The notes: generated by a model not told the origin, from the sequence alone. A stretch of DNA of 64,000 nt from Nocardioides palaemonis (GCF_018275325.1 NZ_JAGVQR010000004.1:682001-746000); one strand, 5' to 3'; positions 1-11,020 are shown, numbered from the stretch's first letter. A program made the numbers and translations.

Positions 1-435
1 GGCCAGGCTGGTCGAGGCGCTGGAGATGCCGAGGACGTGGTCGGGCCCGACCGCCACCGGTGCGCCGTCCAGGCCGGGCGTGAGGTCGGAGACCACCCAC
101 AGGTCGCGGTCGTCCGCGGCGTAGGGACGGCAGTCGGTGCGGGCGGCGACCTCGCTGACGCTCTGCTCGAGCAGGCCGACGTTGCAGAGCCGGTCAACGA
201 GCCCGGGGAGCGCCGCGTCGGCGGAGTCGCGCGACACCGGGGTCTGGAGGAGGAACAGCCGCACCAGCGTGTCGAGCGGCGAGCCCGACGTGGTGCGGCG
301 CAGCGCCGGGCGGGTCTCGTTGCGTCCGAGCGCGCGGTGCGCGTCCTCGCCGATCGCCTCGGCGACCCGGTCGTAGGTGAAGTCGACGGCGAGCAGTGCC
401 TCGCGCAGCGGGCCGGTGACGTCGAGGTCGCTCAT
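1..435 (-). CDS. Class I methyltransferase, N-terminal part (DUF7059-like), truncated by the window edge
   Basis: The first 145 codons of a gene that runs off the left edge. The start ATG (433-435) overlaps the TGA of the upstream phosphoesterase by 4 nt (ATGA), so the two are translationally coupled. Visible motifs are LVRLFLL near residue 57, a DCRPYAADD-like stretch near 101-109, WVVSDL near 113-118 and DHVLGI near 132. This matches the N-terminal domain that precedes a SAM-binding domain in actinobacterial HemK/RlmG-like methyltransferases. The SAM-binding part (expected GxGxG) is outside the window, so the substrate cannot be inferred. Confidence 0.75.
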   Translation of the reverse strand, partial: MSDLDVTGPLREALLAVDFTYDRVAEAIGEDAHRALGRNETRPALRRTTSGSPLDTLVRLFLLQTPVSRDSADAALPGLVDRLCNVGLLEQSVSEVAARTDCRPYAADDRDLWVVSDLTPGLDGAPVAVGPDHVLGISSASTSLA

Positions 436-1244
436 GCGCGCACGCTCTCACGCTCGTGGTAGCCGGTGACGGCCTCCCCGGCCCGCCACTCGGCGAGCAT
501 CCCGCGGTAGAGGCCGTGCCGCAGCTCGAGCTCGTAGCCGTCGTACTGAGGCACCCCGAGCCGCCGGGCCGCCTCGAGCTCGGCCTCGACGTCGTAGGGC
601 ACCCGCACGTAGCTGACCGCCCACGGCGCAGGTTCCGGCGAGTCGACGACCCCCTCGAGGATGCAGTAGAGCGGGGTCGCGTCGCCCATGCAGTTGCCCA
701 CCGAGCCGGTGTTGAAGGCGGTGCGCCCCTCGAGCTGGCACTCGTAGAACGGGTCGTGCGTGTCGCCGTAGCCGACGAGGTCGGGCTCGGGGTGGTCGAA
801 GCCGGTCGCCTCGGTGTTGGTGAACAGTGCCTCGTACTCGGCCTGCGAGCGGACGTAGCGCACCCGGCGGTGGACGGTCTCCTCGCTCGCGTGGAACAGC
901 CGCACCCGCCGCCCGGAGAGCAGGAAGTCGTGGCTGAACGGCAGCGACCGCAGCCACTCCCCCTGTCCCGGACCGAGCTCGTCGCGCCACCACCGCAGGT
1001 CGTCGTTGTCGAAGGTGCGGTCCGGGTCGGGGAGGAAGTCGTCCCAGTTGCCGAGCAGGTTGACCTCGCACCGCTCGCGGCAGAGGTCGACCACCTCCCG
1101 CCCGCGGGGGCCCTTGCCGACGTAGTCGCCGAGGTTGAAGATCCGCGTGATCCCGCGGGACTCGATGTCGGCCAGCACCGCCTCGAGCGCCGTCAGGTTG
1201 CCGTGGACGTCCGAGATGAGCGCGATGCGCGTGGGAGCGGGCAC
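432..1244 (-). CDS. Metallophosphoesterase (calcineurin-like)
   Basis: 270 aa, GTG start. Metal-binding motifs follow the family order: DVHGN with D12 and H14, GD at 39-40, GNWD with N66, then GDTHDPF and a GSVGN segment in the C-terminal half. This is the small single-domain YfcE/Icc-like type that hydrolyses phosphomono- or diesters with two metal ions; the substrate is unknown. The protein has no signal peptide and should be cytosolic. A TACGCT hexamer 6 nt before the start suggests leaderless transcription. It is the first gene of a two-gene unit with the truncated methyltransferase. Confidence 0.85.
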   Translation of the reverse strand: MPAPTRIALISDVHGNLTALEAVLADIESRGITRIFNLGDYVGKGPRGREVVDLCRERCEVNLLGNWDDFLPDPDRTFDNDDLRWWRDELGPGQGEWLRSLPFSHDFLLSGRRVRLFHASEETVHRRVRYVRSQAEYEALFTNTEATGFDHPEPDLVGYGDTHDPFYECQLEGRTAFNTGSVGNCMGDATPLYCILEGVVDSPEPAPWAVSYVRVPYDVEAELEAARRLGVPQYDGYELELRHGLYRGMLAEWRAGEAVTGYHERESVRA

Positions 1245-1250
1245 CCGGTC

Positions 1251-1256
1251 AGCGTA
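1251..1256 (-). promoter_or_regulatory. -10 element of a leaderless promoter (metallophosphoesterase)
   Basis: TACGCT on the minus strand, 6 nt before the GTG at 1244; fits TANNNT with transcription beginning at the start codon. Confidence 0.55.
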
Positions 1257-1266
1257 GGTGACCCGG

Positions 1267-1632
1267 TCAGGGGCAGAAGCCGTGCAGCACGCCGGGCTCG
1301 CCGTCCAGCCAGATGCCGTAGCCGACCTCCGCCGTCGCCAGCCGGGGCCCGCCGTCCGGCAGAGTCACGACCGCCCGGGTCGGCGCCGGCGCTCCGGCGG
1401 GCGCCGCATCGCTCCAGCACCCGTGCTCGGCCATCAGGACGGCGACACGGGCGGCCCGCCGCTCGGCGCGGGTGTCGCGGGTCGTCCGCGCGCCCTCGTC
1501 GGCCGCGTCGTCGGCGGGCGCCTGGACGAGCGCGGGGGTCGCGAGCAGCGACGCCACCGCCAGCACCGCGGCGGCGACCGCGCACCCGACGACGGCCCGC
1601 ACCACGGCCGTCCGCGCGAGGGAGCGGATCAC
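1267..1632 (-). CDS. Small membrane-anchored or exported protein, unknown function
   Basis: 121 aa from a GTG at 1630-1632 that overlaps the TGA of the upstream gene (GTGA); a GTG four codons further upstream is possible but breaks that spacing. One hydrophobic segment spans about residues 10-32, rich in Ala and Val, followed by an Asp/Arg-rich stretch. The C-terminal part carries two Cys residues, in HGCW and the terminal GFCP, which may form a disulfide outside the cell. I do not recognise the family. Its coupling to the duplicated secreted protein upstream suggests joint export. Confidence 0.6.
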   Translation of the reverse strand: MIRSLARTAVVRAVVGCAVAAAVLAVASLLATPALVQAPADDAADEGARTTRDTRAERRAARVAVLMAEHGCWSDAAPAGAPAPTRAVVTLPDGGPRLATAEVGYGIWLDGEPGVLHGFCP

Positions 1633-2111
1633 GACGCCCCGCACGCCTCGCGCCGCTCCTGCACCGCGGTGGCGACCTCCTGCACCCGCTCGCCGTACGT
1701 CCCGGCGAGGGCGCCGTCGCGGATCTCGCGGTACGCCTCGGCGCGGGCGTCGCCGTCGAGGCGTCGGGCCTCGCGCAGGTCCTGGCGCAGCTCGGCCGGC
1801 AGTGCGCGGCGGACCGCGCGTACGCGGTCGTCACGTCGCTCGGCGAAGCGCTGGACGCGCGAGCCGTAGTCGCCGTCGAGGGCGTCGCGGCGGATCTCGC
1901 GCAGCGCGTCGGCGCGCTCGCCGGTCGGGAGGTCCCGCACCGCGGTCAGGTCGTCGCGCAGGTCCTGGGGCAGCCGGGACCACACGGCACCGCACGGCAC
2001 CCGCGGTCCGTCGCCCGCAGGGGCGTCCGTGCCGGGGGCGGCGCCGGCGAACAGCGAGGAGGTGGTCAGCAGGCCGGCCGCGAACAGGCCGGCGGTCTGG
2101 ATGAGGGGCAT
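1629..2111 (-). CDS. Secreted protein with two tandem ~45-residue helical repeats
   Basis: 160 aa, ATG start at 2109-2111. Residues 1-25 form a signal peptide-like segment. Two similar blocks follow, each with the pattern L(R/P)xDLxxxRxLxxxxRAxAxREIRxxALxGxYGxRVQ, so the mature protein is an internal duplication of a charged helical unit. One Cys lies near the start of the mature part and one four residues from the end. I do not recognise the family. An adjacent coupled gene encodes a small membrane protein, and the divergent neighbour is a two-component system that could sense or control them. Confidence 0.65.
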   Translation of the reverse strand: MPLIQTAGLFAAGLLTTSSLFAGAAPGTDAPAGDGPRVPCGAVWSRLPQDLRDDLTAVRDLPTGERADALREIRRDALDGDYGSRVQRFAERRDDRVRAVRRALPAELRQDLREARRLDGDARAEAYREIRDGALAGTYGERVQEVATAVQERREACGAS

Positions 2112-2251
2112 GGCGTCTCCTTCGTCGTCGGCCGGCTCGGTCGCCGGCCACCGGGGACGACGCTGGTGGCCGCGGGTGGCGCCGACGTCAGGGGCGTGTT
2201 CGGGTTCGGTAAGGCCGCGGCGATCCGCCTCCCCGGGCCTCGCGGGCGCAC

Positions 2252-2257
2252 TAGCGT
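2252..2257 (+). promoter_or_regulatory. -10 element of a leaderless promoter (OmpR-type regulator)
   Basis: TAGCGT, 7 nt before the GTG at 2265, and no ribosome binding site in between. Confidence 0.55.
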
Positions 2258-2264
2258 TCCTCGC

Positions 2265-2948
2265 GTGGACCACCCCCGCGGCCTGGTGCTCGTCGTCGAG
2301 GACGAGCCGGCGATCAGCGACCTGGTGCGGCGCTACCTCGTCGCCGCCGGGTTCGGGGTGCACGTCGAGGCGGGCGTGCACGGCGCGCTCGAGGCCGTAC
2401 GCCGGCTGCGGCCCGCCGCGGTGCTGCTCGACGTCGGGCTGCCAGACGGCGAGGGCACCGACGTGTGCAGGGTGATGCGCGAGCAGGGCGACTGGACGCC
2501 GGTGCTGTTCGTCACCGCGCGCGACGAGGAGGTCGAGCGGGTGCTCGGCCTCGAGCTGGGGGCCGACGACTACGTCACCAAGCCGTTCTCCCCGCGCGAG
2601 CTGGTCGCGCGGGTCCGCACCGTGGTGCGGCGCAGCAGCGCCCCCGCCGGCCCGCGGGTGCTGCGCGACGGCGGGCTGGCCCTCGACCCCGCCGCGCGCA
2701 CCCTCACCGTCGACGGGACCGCCCACCACCTGACGACGACCGAGTTCAACCTGCTCGAGGTGCTGATGGGCGCACCCGGGCGGGTCTTCGACCGCGCCGA
2801 GCTGCTGTCGCGGGCGTGGGGGCAGGCCGACTACGGCACCAGCCGGACCGTCGACGTCCACGTGGCCCAGCTGCGCGCCAAGCTGGGCGACCACTGCCCC
2901 GTGGAGACCGTGCGCGGCGTCGGCTACCGCGCGCGGAGGCCGTCGTGA
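2265..2948 (+). CDS. OmpR/PhoB-family response regulator
   Basis: 227 aa. The receiver domain covers about residues 6-120, with acidic E12/D13, phospho-acceptor D56 (LLDVGLPDG) and the KPFSPREL switch lysine. A winged-helix DNA-binding domain covers about 130-227 and ends with the TVRGVGYR motif. The frame is open far upstream, but the GTG at 2265 is chosen because family proteins start just before the first receiver strand and because TAGCGT sits 7 nt upstream. It overlaps the kinase gene by 4 nt (GTGA). The target genes are not evident. Confidence 0.9.
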   Translation: MDHPRGLVLVVEDEPAISDLVRRYLVAAGFGVHVEAGVHGALEAVRRLRPAAVLLDVGLPDGEGTDVCRVMREQGDWTPVLFVTARDEEVERVLGLELGADDYVTKPFSPRELVARVRTVVRRSSAPAGPRVLRDGGLALDPAARTLTVDGTAHHLTTTEFNLLEVLMGAPGRVFDRAELLSRAWGQADYGTSRTVDVHVAQLRAKLGDHCPVETVRGVGYRARRPS

Positions 2949-4273
2949 CCCGGCCGCTCGGGCTGGCCGCACGCCTGGCCCTCGCGATGGCGGCGGTCGC
3001 GGCCGTGTCCGCGGTGCTGGCCGGTGCCCTCCTCACCCCGCTGCTGTCCGGCGCGCGGGAGGACGCCGTGCGCGCACCGCTCGCCCGCCAGGTCGAGCTG
3101 CTGGCGCGGCTCCCCCGCCTCTCCCTGGCCTCCCAGCGGCTCGACCGCGTGACCGACGCCTCCGGGCTGACCCTCGGCGTCGTCACCGCCGACCGCGCCA
3201 CCGGCGCGGCGAGCGCCCTGTCGCCCGGCGAGCTGGCCACGCTGCGCTCCGGCGGCTCGGTGTCGGGCGAGGCCGAGCTCGACGGCGTACCGGTGCTGGT
3301 GGAGGGCCGTCCCTCCCGCTCCGGCGGCGCCGTGGTGCTGGCCGCCGACCTGTCGACCGCCGACGGCGCCCTCACCGCGGTGCGACGGCGGGTGGTGCTC
3401 GCGCTGGCCCTCGGCTCGCTCGTCGCGATCGGGCTCGCGGCCTGGCTGGCGCGGCGGGTGGCGCGTCCGCTGACCAGCGCCGCCGACGCCGCGCGCCGGC
3501 TCGCCGCGGGCGAGCGTGGCGTGGAGCTGCCGGCGGGCGGCCCGCCCGAGGTCGCCGACGTCGCGGCCGCGCTCGGCCAGCTCGACACGGCGCTGCGCAC
3601 CAGCGAGGAGCGGCAGCGCCGGTTCCTGCTGTCGGTCTCCCACGAGCTGCGCACGCCACTCACCGCGGTGCGCGGCTGGGCCGAGGGGCTGGTCGACGGC
3701 ACCGTCGCCCCGGAGGAGTCGCGCGAGGTCGGCGGCACCGTGCTGGCCGAGGCGCTGCGGCTCGAGGGCTACGTCGCCGACCTGCTGGCGCTGGCCCGCC
3801 TGGAGGCCGACGACTTCCGCGTCGACGTCACGACGGTCGACCTCGCCGCGCTGGTCGCGACGACCGCCGAGGCGTGGTCGGCCCGGGGCCGCGCGGCGGA
3901 GGTGACCGTCTCGGCGACCACCAGGCCCTGCGCCGTCCGCGCCGACGCCACCCGCCTGCGCCAGGTGCTGGACGCGCTGCTCGACAACGCGCTGCGGGTG
4001 ACCCCGCCGGGCGGGTCGGTCGTCCTGTCGTGCGACGCCCCCGGCACCGTCGAGCTCAGCGACACCGGACCGGGGCTGGCCCCGGAGGACCTGGCCGTCG
4101 CCTTCGAACCGGGCGTCCTGCACGAGCGCTACCGCGGCCGGCGCGCCACCGGCGGTCACGGCCTCGGCCTCGCGATCGTCGCCGGACTGGTGCGACGGAT
4201 GGGCGGCGACGTCGTGGCCGGGGTCGCGCCCACCGGTGGCGCCCTCTTCCAGGTCACCCTCCCGCCCGCCTGA
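2945..4273 (+). CDS. Sensor histidine kinase, EnvZ/HPK1 type
   Basis: 442 aa, GTG start coupled to the regulator stop. A transmembrane segment at about 11-33 and another at about 150-168 flank a sensor region of about 115 residues outside the membrane. HAMP follows at about 168-220, then the H-box SHELRTPLTA with H233, the N-box LLDNALRVTP, the G1 box DTGPGL and the G2 box GHGLGLAI. All catalytic boxes are intact. It forms a complete two-component pair with the upstream regulator. Confidence 0.9.
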   Translation: MTRPLGLAARLALAMAAVAAVSAVLAGALLTPLLSGAREDAVRAPLARQVELLARLPRLSLASQRLDRVTDASGLTLGVVTADRATGAASALSPGELATLRSGGSVSGEAELDGVPVLVEGRPSRSGGAVVLAADLSTADGALTAVRRRVVLALALGSLVAIGLAAWLARRVARPLTSAADAARRLAAGERGVELPAGGPPEVADVAAALGQLDTALRTSEERQRRFLLSVSHELRTPLTAVRGWAEGLVDGTVAPEESREVGGTVLAEALRLEGYVADLLALARLEADDFRVDVTTVDLAALVATTAEAWSARGRAAEVTVSATTRPCAVRADATRLRQVLDALLDNALRVTPPGGSVVLSCDAPGTVELSDTGPGLAPEDLAVAFEPGVLHERYRGRRATGGHGLGLAIVAGLVRRMGGDVVAGVAPTGGALFQVTLPPA

Positions 4274-4287
4274 GGCAGGATGCGGGC

Positions 4288-5181
4288 ATGCTCGAACCGC
4301 CGCCCGACGTGTCCGACGCCGACGTGCTCGAGGTGGTGCGTGCCCGCTGGGAGCCGCGCGCCGACGCGGTCGAGCACCTCGCCGTCGGCTGGGGCGCCCA
4401 CCACTGGCGCGTCGACGTCGCGGGCGAGCCCACCCTCTTCGCGACCCTCGACCCGCCGCTGCCCCGGCACACCCCCGAGAGCCTCGAGGGGGCGTACGCC
4501 GCGGCCGCGGCCCTCGACCTCGACTTCGTGTGGCCGTCGCTGCCGCACGACGGCGGCGGCTACACCGTGGCGTGCGGGCCCCGCACCGCGAGCGTGACCG
4601 GGTGGCTTGACGGCGAGCGGCCGGCGGAGTCGGTCACGGACCTCCCCGACCTGCTCGCGCGGCTCCACGCAGCCCCTGCGCCGCCGACGGCCCGCGCGTG
4701 GACCACCGAGCTCGACCCCGACCTGCCCGACCTCCTGCGCGACCTGCTGCAGCGACCGTGGGACGGGCCGCTCGGGCCGGCCGCGCGCGAGGTGCTGCTC
4801 GAGCACCTGGCGCAGGTCGGCGGGTGGGTGCGCGAGCACGCGCGGCTGCGCGACCTCGCCGACCCCGCGACCTACGTCGTCACCCACGGCGAGCCGCACG
4901 TGCGCAACCAGTGGGTCGCGCGCGGGCGCACCTGGCTGATCGACTGGGAGTCGCTGCTGCTCGCGCCGCGCGAGCGGGACCTGGCCACGCTGGTCCACGA
5001 GGGCCGCGACGTCCCCCACGACCGCGAGATGGTGCGGCTGTTCGACCTGGAGTGGCGGCTCTCGGAGATCTGGTCGTTCGCCCAGTGGCTGCAGGGCCCC
5101 CACGTCGGCGACACCGACGACCGCACGGCGCTGGGCGGGCTGGCGCACGAGCTGACCCGGCCACACTTCGGCGAGGGCTGA
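4288..5181 (+). CDS. Aminoglycoside phosphotransferase-fold kinase
   Basis: 297 aa, ATG start, 14 nt after the kinase gene. The C-terminal half has HGEPHxRN near residue 200 and IDWE about 20 residues later, matching the Brenner loop and Mg-binding motif of APH/choline-kinase-like proteins. The usual catalytic Asp of HGDxxxxN is Glu here, a form I associate with spectinomycin phosphotransferase-like branches. The substrate could be an antibiotic, a sugar or an amine; nothing nearby decides it. Confidence 0.75.
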   Translation: MLEPPPDVSDADVLEVVRARWEPRADAVEHLAVGWGAHHWRVDVAGEPTLFATLDPPLPRHTPESLEGAYAAAAALDLDFVWPSLPHDGGGYTVACGPRTASVTGWLDGERPAESVTDLPDLLARLHAAPAPPTARAWTTELDPDLPDLLRDLLQRPWDGPLGPAAREVLLEHLAQVGGWVREHARLRDLADPATYVVTHGEPHVRNQWVARGRTWLIDWESLLLAPRERDLATLVHEGRDVPHDREMVRLFDLEWRLSEIWSFAQWLQGPHVGDTDDRTALGGLAHELTRPHFGEG

Positions 5182-5188
5182 CGCACGA

Positions 5189-5220
5189 CGGCCCGCCGCT
5201 CCCGAGGGAGTGGCGGGCCG
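5189..5220. terminator. Bidirectional hairpin terminator
   Basis: A 15-bp stem (CGGCCCGCCGCTCCC against its complement, one G-T pair) with a short loop, between convergent genes. There is no U-tract on either strand. Confidence 0.7.
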
Positions 5221-5235
5221 CGTGTGGTGCGTGGG

Positions 5236-7563
<2,328 letters not shown>

Positions 7564-7601
7564 ATGCGCGTCCTCCTAGAAGTGGAACGTGAACGCGCCG
7601 G

Positions 7602-7607
7602 AGTCTA
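7602..7607 (-). promoter_or_regulatory. -10 box of the hppA promoter
   Basis: TAGACT on the minus strand; predicted start near 7595, giving a leader of about 30 nt that includes the AGGAGG ribosome binding site. Confidence 0.5.
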
Positions 7608-7613
7608 CGCAGA

Positions 7614-7629
7614 CGTGACCCAGATCACG
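7614..7629. promoter_or_regulatory. CRP/GlxR-type operator upstream of hppA
   Basis: CGTGA-N6-TCACG, a perfect 5-5 dyad matching the actinobacterial CRP consensus TGTGA-N6-TCACA at 8 of 10 bases. It overlaps the -35 position of the hppA promoter, where binding would most likely repress. Confidence 0.55.
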
Positions 7630-7675
7630 GGGCAGGGTGATCCACGCCACACCGGCCGGTCCGGCCGGGCGCACG

Positions 7676-7704
7676 AAAAACCCCTCCGGACTCGTCCGGA
7701 GGGG
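7676..7704 (-). terminator. Rho-independent terminator of the BldG-like gene
   Basis: On the minus strand a 10-bp perfect stem (CCCCTCCGGA with its complement, 4-nt loop) is followed by five T residues. It is one of the few terminators here with a real U-tract. Confidence 0.9.
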
Positions 7705-7733
7705 TGTGGACGGCGGTGCGGCCGGGGGCGTGG

Positions 7734-8069
7734 TCAGGCGCCCGGCGCGAGGCCGACGGTGTCGTGGATGACGAACACCTTGGCCAGCCCGGTGATCCGG
7801 AAGATCTTGAGCAGCCGCTCCTGGGTGCAGACCAGGTCGAGCGATCCGTCGTGGGCGCGGACCTTCTTCAGGCCGCCGACCAGGACGCCGAGACCGGTGG
7901 AGTCGAGGAACTCGACGGCCTCGAGGTCGATGACGATGTCGTAGGTGCCGGCGCCGACGAGCTCGGTGATGCAGTCGCGCAGCTTGGGGGCGGTGTAGAC
8001 GTCGATCTCCCCGCCGACCGCCACGATGGCGCGACCATCCACCTCGCGAGTGGCAAGGGTGAGATCCAC
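7734..8069 (-). CDS. bldG: BldG-like anti-sigma factor antagonist (STAS domain)
   Basis: 111 aa, GTG start with a GGGGAG ribosome binding site 5 nt upstream. A single STAS domain contains the phosphorylatable serine in [11 protein letters not shown] near residues 53-62. The segments [14 protein letters not shown] and IFRITGLxKVF closely resemble Streptomyces BldG. In that family the unphosphorylated protein binds an anti-sigma kinase and releases a sigma factor; no cognate kinase is encoded nearby. Its monocistronic setting, with its own U-rich terminator, suggests separate control. Confidence 0.85.
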   Translation of the reverse strand: MDLTLATREVDGRAIVAVGGEIDVYTAPKLRDCITELVGAGTYDIVIDLEAVEFLDSTGLGVLVGGLKKVRAHDGSLDLVCTQERLLKIFRITGLAKVFVIHDTVGLAPGA

Positions 8070-8236
8070 GACTGCTCCCCGGTCCCCGAATCTGTTCGGA
8101 CAGTGCGTCAGCGAGGCACACTGCGTGCCCCTGAGTTCTATCGGGTGGTATCAAACCACGAGTCCCACCCGTCGCGCAGGTGTCCCCAACACTTCGCGGC
8201 GAGGGCACCGTCGGAGGCGTTTGCCAGACTTCGCGG

Positions 8237-10585
8237 GTGAGCACCACCCGACCTGTCGCACCACCCCGGGTCGACGACCTCGTCCGCCGACTGACGTCGG
8301 TGCCGGGGCGGGAAGGCCGGCTGCGACACCTCGAGGTGCTGCCGGCGCGCGAGGCGGTCCACGAGGACTGGCCGGGCTGGGTGCCCGACGACGTCCGCGG
8401 GGCGTTCGCGTCGCAGGGGGTGGCCCGGCCCTGGCGCCACCAGGTCGTCGCGGCCGATGCGGCCCACGCCGGCGACCACGTCATCGTCGCGACCGGCACC
8501 GCGTCCGGGAAGTCGCTGGCCTACCAGCTGCCGGCGCTGTCCGCGATCCGCGCCGCGCGCGGTCCGCGGGGCGAGCGCGGCGCGTCGGTGCTCTACCTCG
8601 CCCCCACCAAGGCGCTGGCCCACGACCAGCTCGCGACGCTGACCTCGCTCGGCCTTGACGTGCGGGTGTCGGCCCACGACGGCGACAGCTCCTACGAGGA
8701 GCGCGACTGGACCCGCGACTTCGGGGAGTACGTCCTGACCAACCCCGACATGCTGCACCGCTCGCTGCTGCCGGCCCACCACCGCTGGTCGCGGTTCCTC
8801 GGGTCGCTGCAGTACGTCGTGGTCGACGAGTGCCACCACTACCGCGGCGTCTTCGGCGCCCACGTCTCCCACGTCCTGCGGCGGCTGCGCCGGGTGTGCG
8901 CGATGTACGGCGCGCACCCCACCTTCGTCCTCGCCTCCGCGACCGTCGCCCAGCCCGAGGTCACCGCGGGGCGGCTGACCGGTCTCGACGTGGTCGCGCT
9001 GACCCGTGACGACTCGCCGCGCGGGGCCGTCTCGCTGGTGCTCTGGGAGCCGCCGCTCACCTCCCACGACGGGGAGAACGGCGCGCCGGTGCGGCGTGCG
9101 GCGTCGTCGGAGGTCGCGGACCTGCTGGCCGACCTGGTCGCCGAGGACGTCCGCACGCTCGCCTTCGTCCGCTCGCGACGCGGCGTGGAGCAGGTCGCGA
9201 CCACCACCGCCGGCCTGCTCGCCGAGGTCGACCCGTCGCTGCCCGGGCGGGTCGCCGCCTACCGCGGCGGCTACCTCCCGGAGGAGCGGCGGGCGCTCGA
9301 GGCGTCGGTGCGCCGTGGTGACCTGATGGGCCTCGCCGCCACCAACGCCCTGGAGCTCGGGATCGACATCAGCGGCCTCGACGCCGTCCTGATCGCCGGC
9401 TTCCCCGGCACCCGCGCCGCCTTCTGGCAGCAGGTGGGTCGCGCCGGCCGCGGCGCACAGGACGCGCTGGGCGTCCTGGTGGCCAAGGACGACCCGCTCG
9501 ACACCTATCTCGTCACCCATCCCGAGATGCTGATCGGCGCACCGGTGGAGGCCTCGGTCTTCGACCCGGACAACCCGCACGTGATGGGGCCGCACCTGTG
9601 CGCCGCCGCCCAGGAGCAGCCGCTGACCGAGGCCGACCTGCCGCTCTTCGGCCCGACCGCCCGCGAGGTGGTCGACGAGCTGGTCGGTCTCCAGCTGCTG
9701 CGCAAGCGGCCGCGCGGCTGGTTCTGGACCGACCGCGGCCGCGCGGCCGACCTGGCCGACATCCGGTCCGCCGGCGGCTCGGCGGTGCAGCTCGTCGAGG
9801 CCGACACCGGCCGGGTCGTCGGCACCGTCGACGCCTCGGGCGCGCACAGCCAGGCGCACCCCGGGGCGGTCTACGTGCACCAGGGAGAGACGTGGCTGGT
9901 GGAGTCGCTCGACCTCGACCACCACGTCGCGACGATGCGGCGCGACGACCCGGCGTGGTCCACGACCGCCCGCGAGGTGACCGACATCAGCATCGTCTCG
10001 ACCCGTGAGCGCCGCTCGTGGGCGGGCTGCCAGCTGACCCTCGGCGAGGTCGACGTGTCCCACCAGGTGGTGTCGTTCCTGCGTCGGCGCCAGCCGGGCG
10101 GCGAGGTGCTCGGCGAGGAGCCGCTCGACCTGCCCGAGCGGACCCTGCGGACCACCGCGGTGTGGTGGACGGTGCCCGACGACGTCGTCGCCGAGGCCGG
10201 GCTGGCGGCCCTCGACGTGCCGGGCGCCGCGCACGCGGCCGAGCACTGCTCGATCGGCCTGCTCCCGCTCTTCGCGACCTGCGACCGCTGGGACATCGGC
10301 GGGGTCTCCACCGCGCGGCACGCCGACACGGGCGTGCTGACCGTCTTCGTCTACGACGGGCACCCCGGCGGCGCCGGGTTCGCGGAGCGCGGCTTCCACA
10401 CCGCGGTCGCCTGGTTGACCGCGACCCGGGAGGCGATCGCCGGGTGCGAGTGCACGTCGGGCTGCCCCTCGTGCATCCAGTCGCCCAAGTGCGGCAACCA
10501 GAACAACCCGCTCGACAAGGACGGCGCGATCCGGCTGCTCGACGCCCTCCTCTCGGGTGCGCCGCGCGAGGTCGCGAAGCGCTAG
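8237..10585 (+). CDS. DEAD/DEAH helicase with C-terminal zinc-binding MZB domain (MrfA/YprA type)
   Basis: 782 aa from the GTG at 8237. Helicase motif I is ATGTASGKS, motif II is DECH, ASAT is motif III and GRAGRG is motif VI. The C-terminus has four Cys in CECTSGCPSC and KCG, the DUF1998/MZB zinc site of the B. subtilis DNA-repair helicase MrfA (YprA). In actinobacteria this helicase sits beside the Tad secretion genes, as Rv3649 does in M. tuberculosis. A role in DNA damage repair is likely from the family. CAGACT 6 nt before the GTG is a weak leaderless -10; an upstream start at 8180 is less likely. Confidence 0.9.
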   Translation: MSTTRPVAPPRVDDLVRRLTSVPGREGRLRHLEVLPAREAVHEDWPGWVPDDVRGAFASQGVARPWRHQVVAADAAHAGDHVIVATGTASGKSLAYQLPALSAIRAARGPRGERGASVLYLAPTKALAHDQLATLTSLGLDVRVSAHDGDSSYEERDWTRDFGEYVLTNPDMLHRSLLPAHHRWSRFLGSLQYVVVDECHHYRGVFGAHVSHVLRRLRRVCAMYGAHPTFVLASATVAQPEVTAGRLTGLDVVALTRDDSPRGAVSLVLWEPPLTSHDGENGAPVRRAASSEVADLLADLVAEDVRTLAFVRSRRGVEQVATTTAGLLAEVDPSLPGRVAAYRGGYLPEERRALEASVRRGDLMGLAATNALELGIDISGLDAVLIAGFPGTRAAFWQQVGRAGRGAQDALGVLVAKDDPLDTYLVTHPEMLIGAPVEASVFDPDNPHVMGPHLCAAAQEQPLTEADLPLFGPTAREVVDELVGLQLLRKRPRGWFWTDRGRAADLADIRSAGGSAVQLVEADTGRVVGTVDASGAHSQAHPGAVYVHQGETWLVESLDLDHHVATMRRDDPAWSTTAREVTDISIVSTRERRSWAGCQLTLGEVDVSHQVVSFLRRRQPGGEVLGEEPLDLPERTLRTTAVWWTVPDDVVAEAGLAALDVPGAAHAAEHCSIGLLPLFATCDRWDIGGVSTARHADTGVLTVFVYDGHPGGAGFAERGFHTAVAWLTATREAIAGCECTSGCPSCIQSPKCGNQNNPLDKDGAIRLLDALLSGAPREVAKR

Positions 10586-10588
10586 ATT
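10583..10588 (+). promoter_or_regulatory. -10 element of a leaderless promoter (small membrane protein)
   Basis: TAGATT, 6 nt before the ATG at 10595. Its first three bases are the helicase stop codon. Confidence 0.55.
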
Positions 10589-10594
10589 CGCGCC

Positions 10595-10897
10595 ATGGTG
10601 ATCATCGGACTCGTCCTCATCGCGCTCGGCGGGCTGGCCATCCTCTTCGCCTTCGCCTTCACCGACCCGGGCACCGGTGGCGCCTACCTCGGGGTCGACG
10701 TCAACACGCTCTCGTCCTTCCTCATCGGCGTCGCCGCCGGCGCCGCGATCCTGTGGGGCTTCGCGATCCTCAAGTGGGGCACCAAGCGCAGCCTCGCCCA
10801 CCGCCGGGAGCGCAAGGAGCTGAGCGAGCTCAACGCCAAGCTCGAGCGGGTCGAGGCCGAGCGCCGCGCCGACGGCGACGCCTCCCCGTCCGCGTGA
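10595..10897 (+). CDS. Small two-TM membrane protein with a C-terminal coiled coil
   Basis: 100 aa. Hydrophobic segments span about residues 2-22 and 40-60. A charged helix at about 68-92, rich in Arg, Glu and Leu, should face the cytosol and could form a coiled coil. The layout resembles LapA-domain proteins, but I cannot assign it firmly. It lies 9 nt after the helicase and appears to have its own leaderless promoter overlapping the helicase stop codon, so it may be expressed independently. Confidence 0.7.
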   Translation: MVIIGLVLIALGGLAILFAFAFTDPGTGGAYLGVDVNTLSSFLIGVAAGAAILWGFAILKWGTKRSLAHRRERKELSELNAKLERVEAERRADGDASPSA

Positions 10898-10945
10898 TCG
10901 TGGCGGGCCGCACCCACAGCTGAGCGGCAGGCCCAGACCCCGACA

Positions 10946-10984
10946 GTGGAGCCACCGGCCCGACCTACGGGCCACCGGCTCCAC
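10946..10984. terminator. Bidirectional hairpin between the helicase unit and the Tad operon
   Basis: GTGGAGCC pairs with GGCTCCAC, followed by a 3x3 internal loop, then GGCCC with GGGCC around a 7-nt loop. There is no U-tract. Confidence 0.6.
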
Positions 10985-11020
10985 CGTCGCGACGACACGG
11001 CGCGACGGCCTGCTGCCGGT

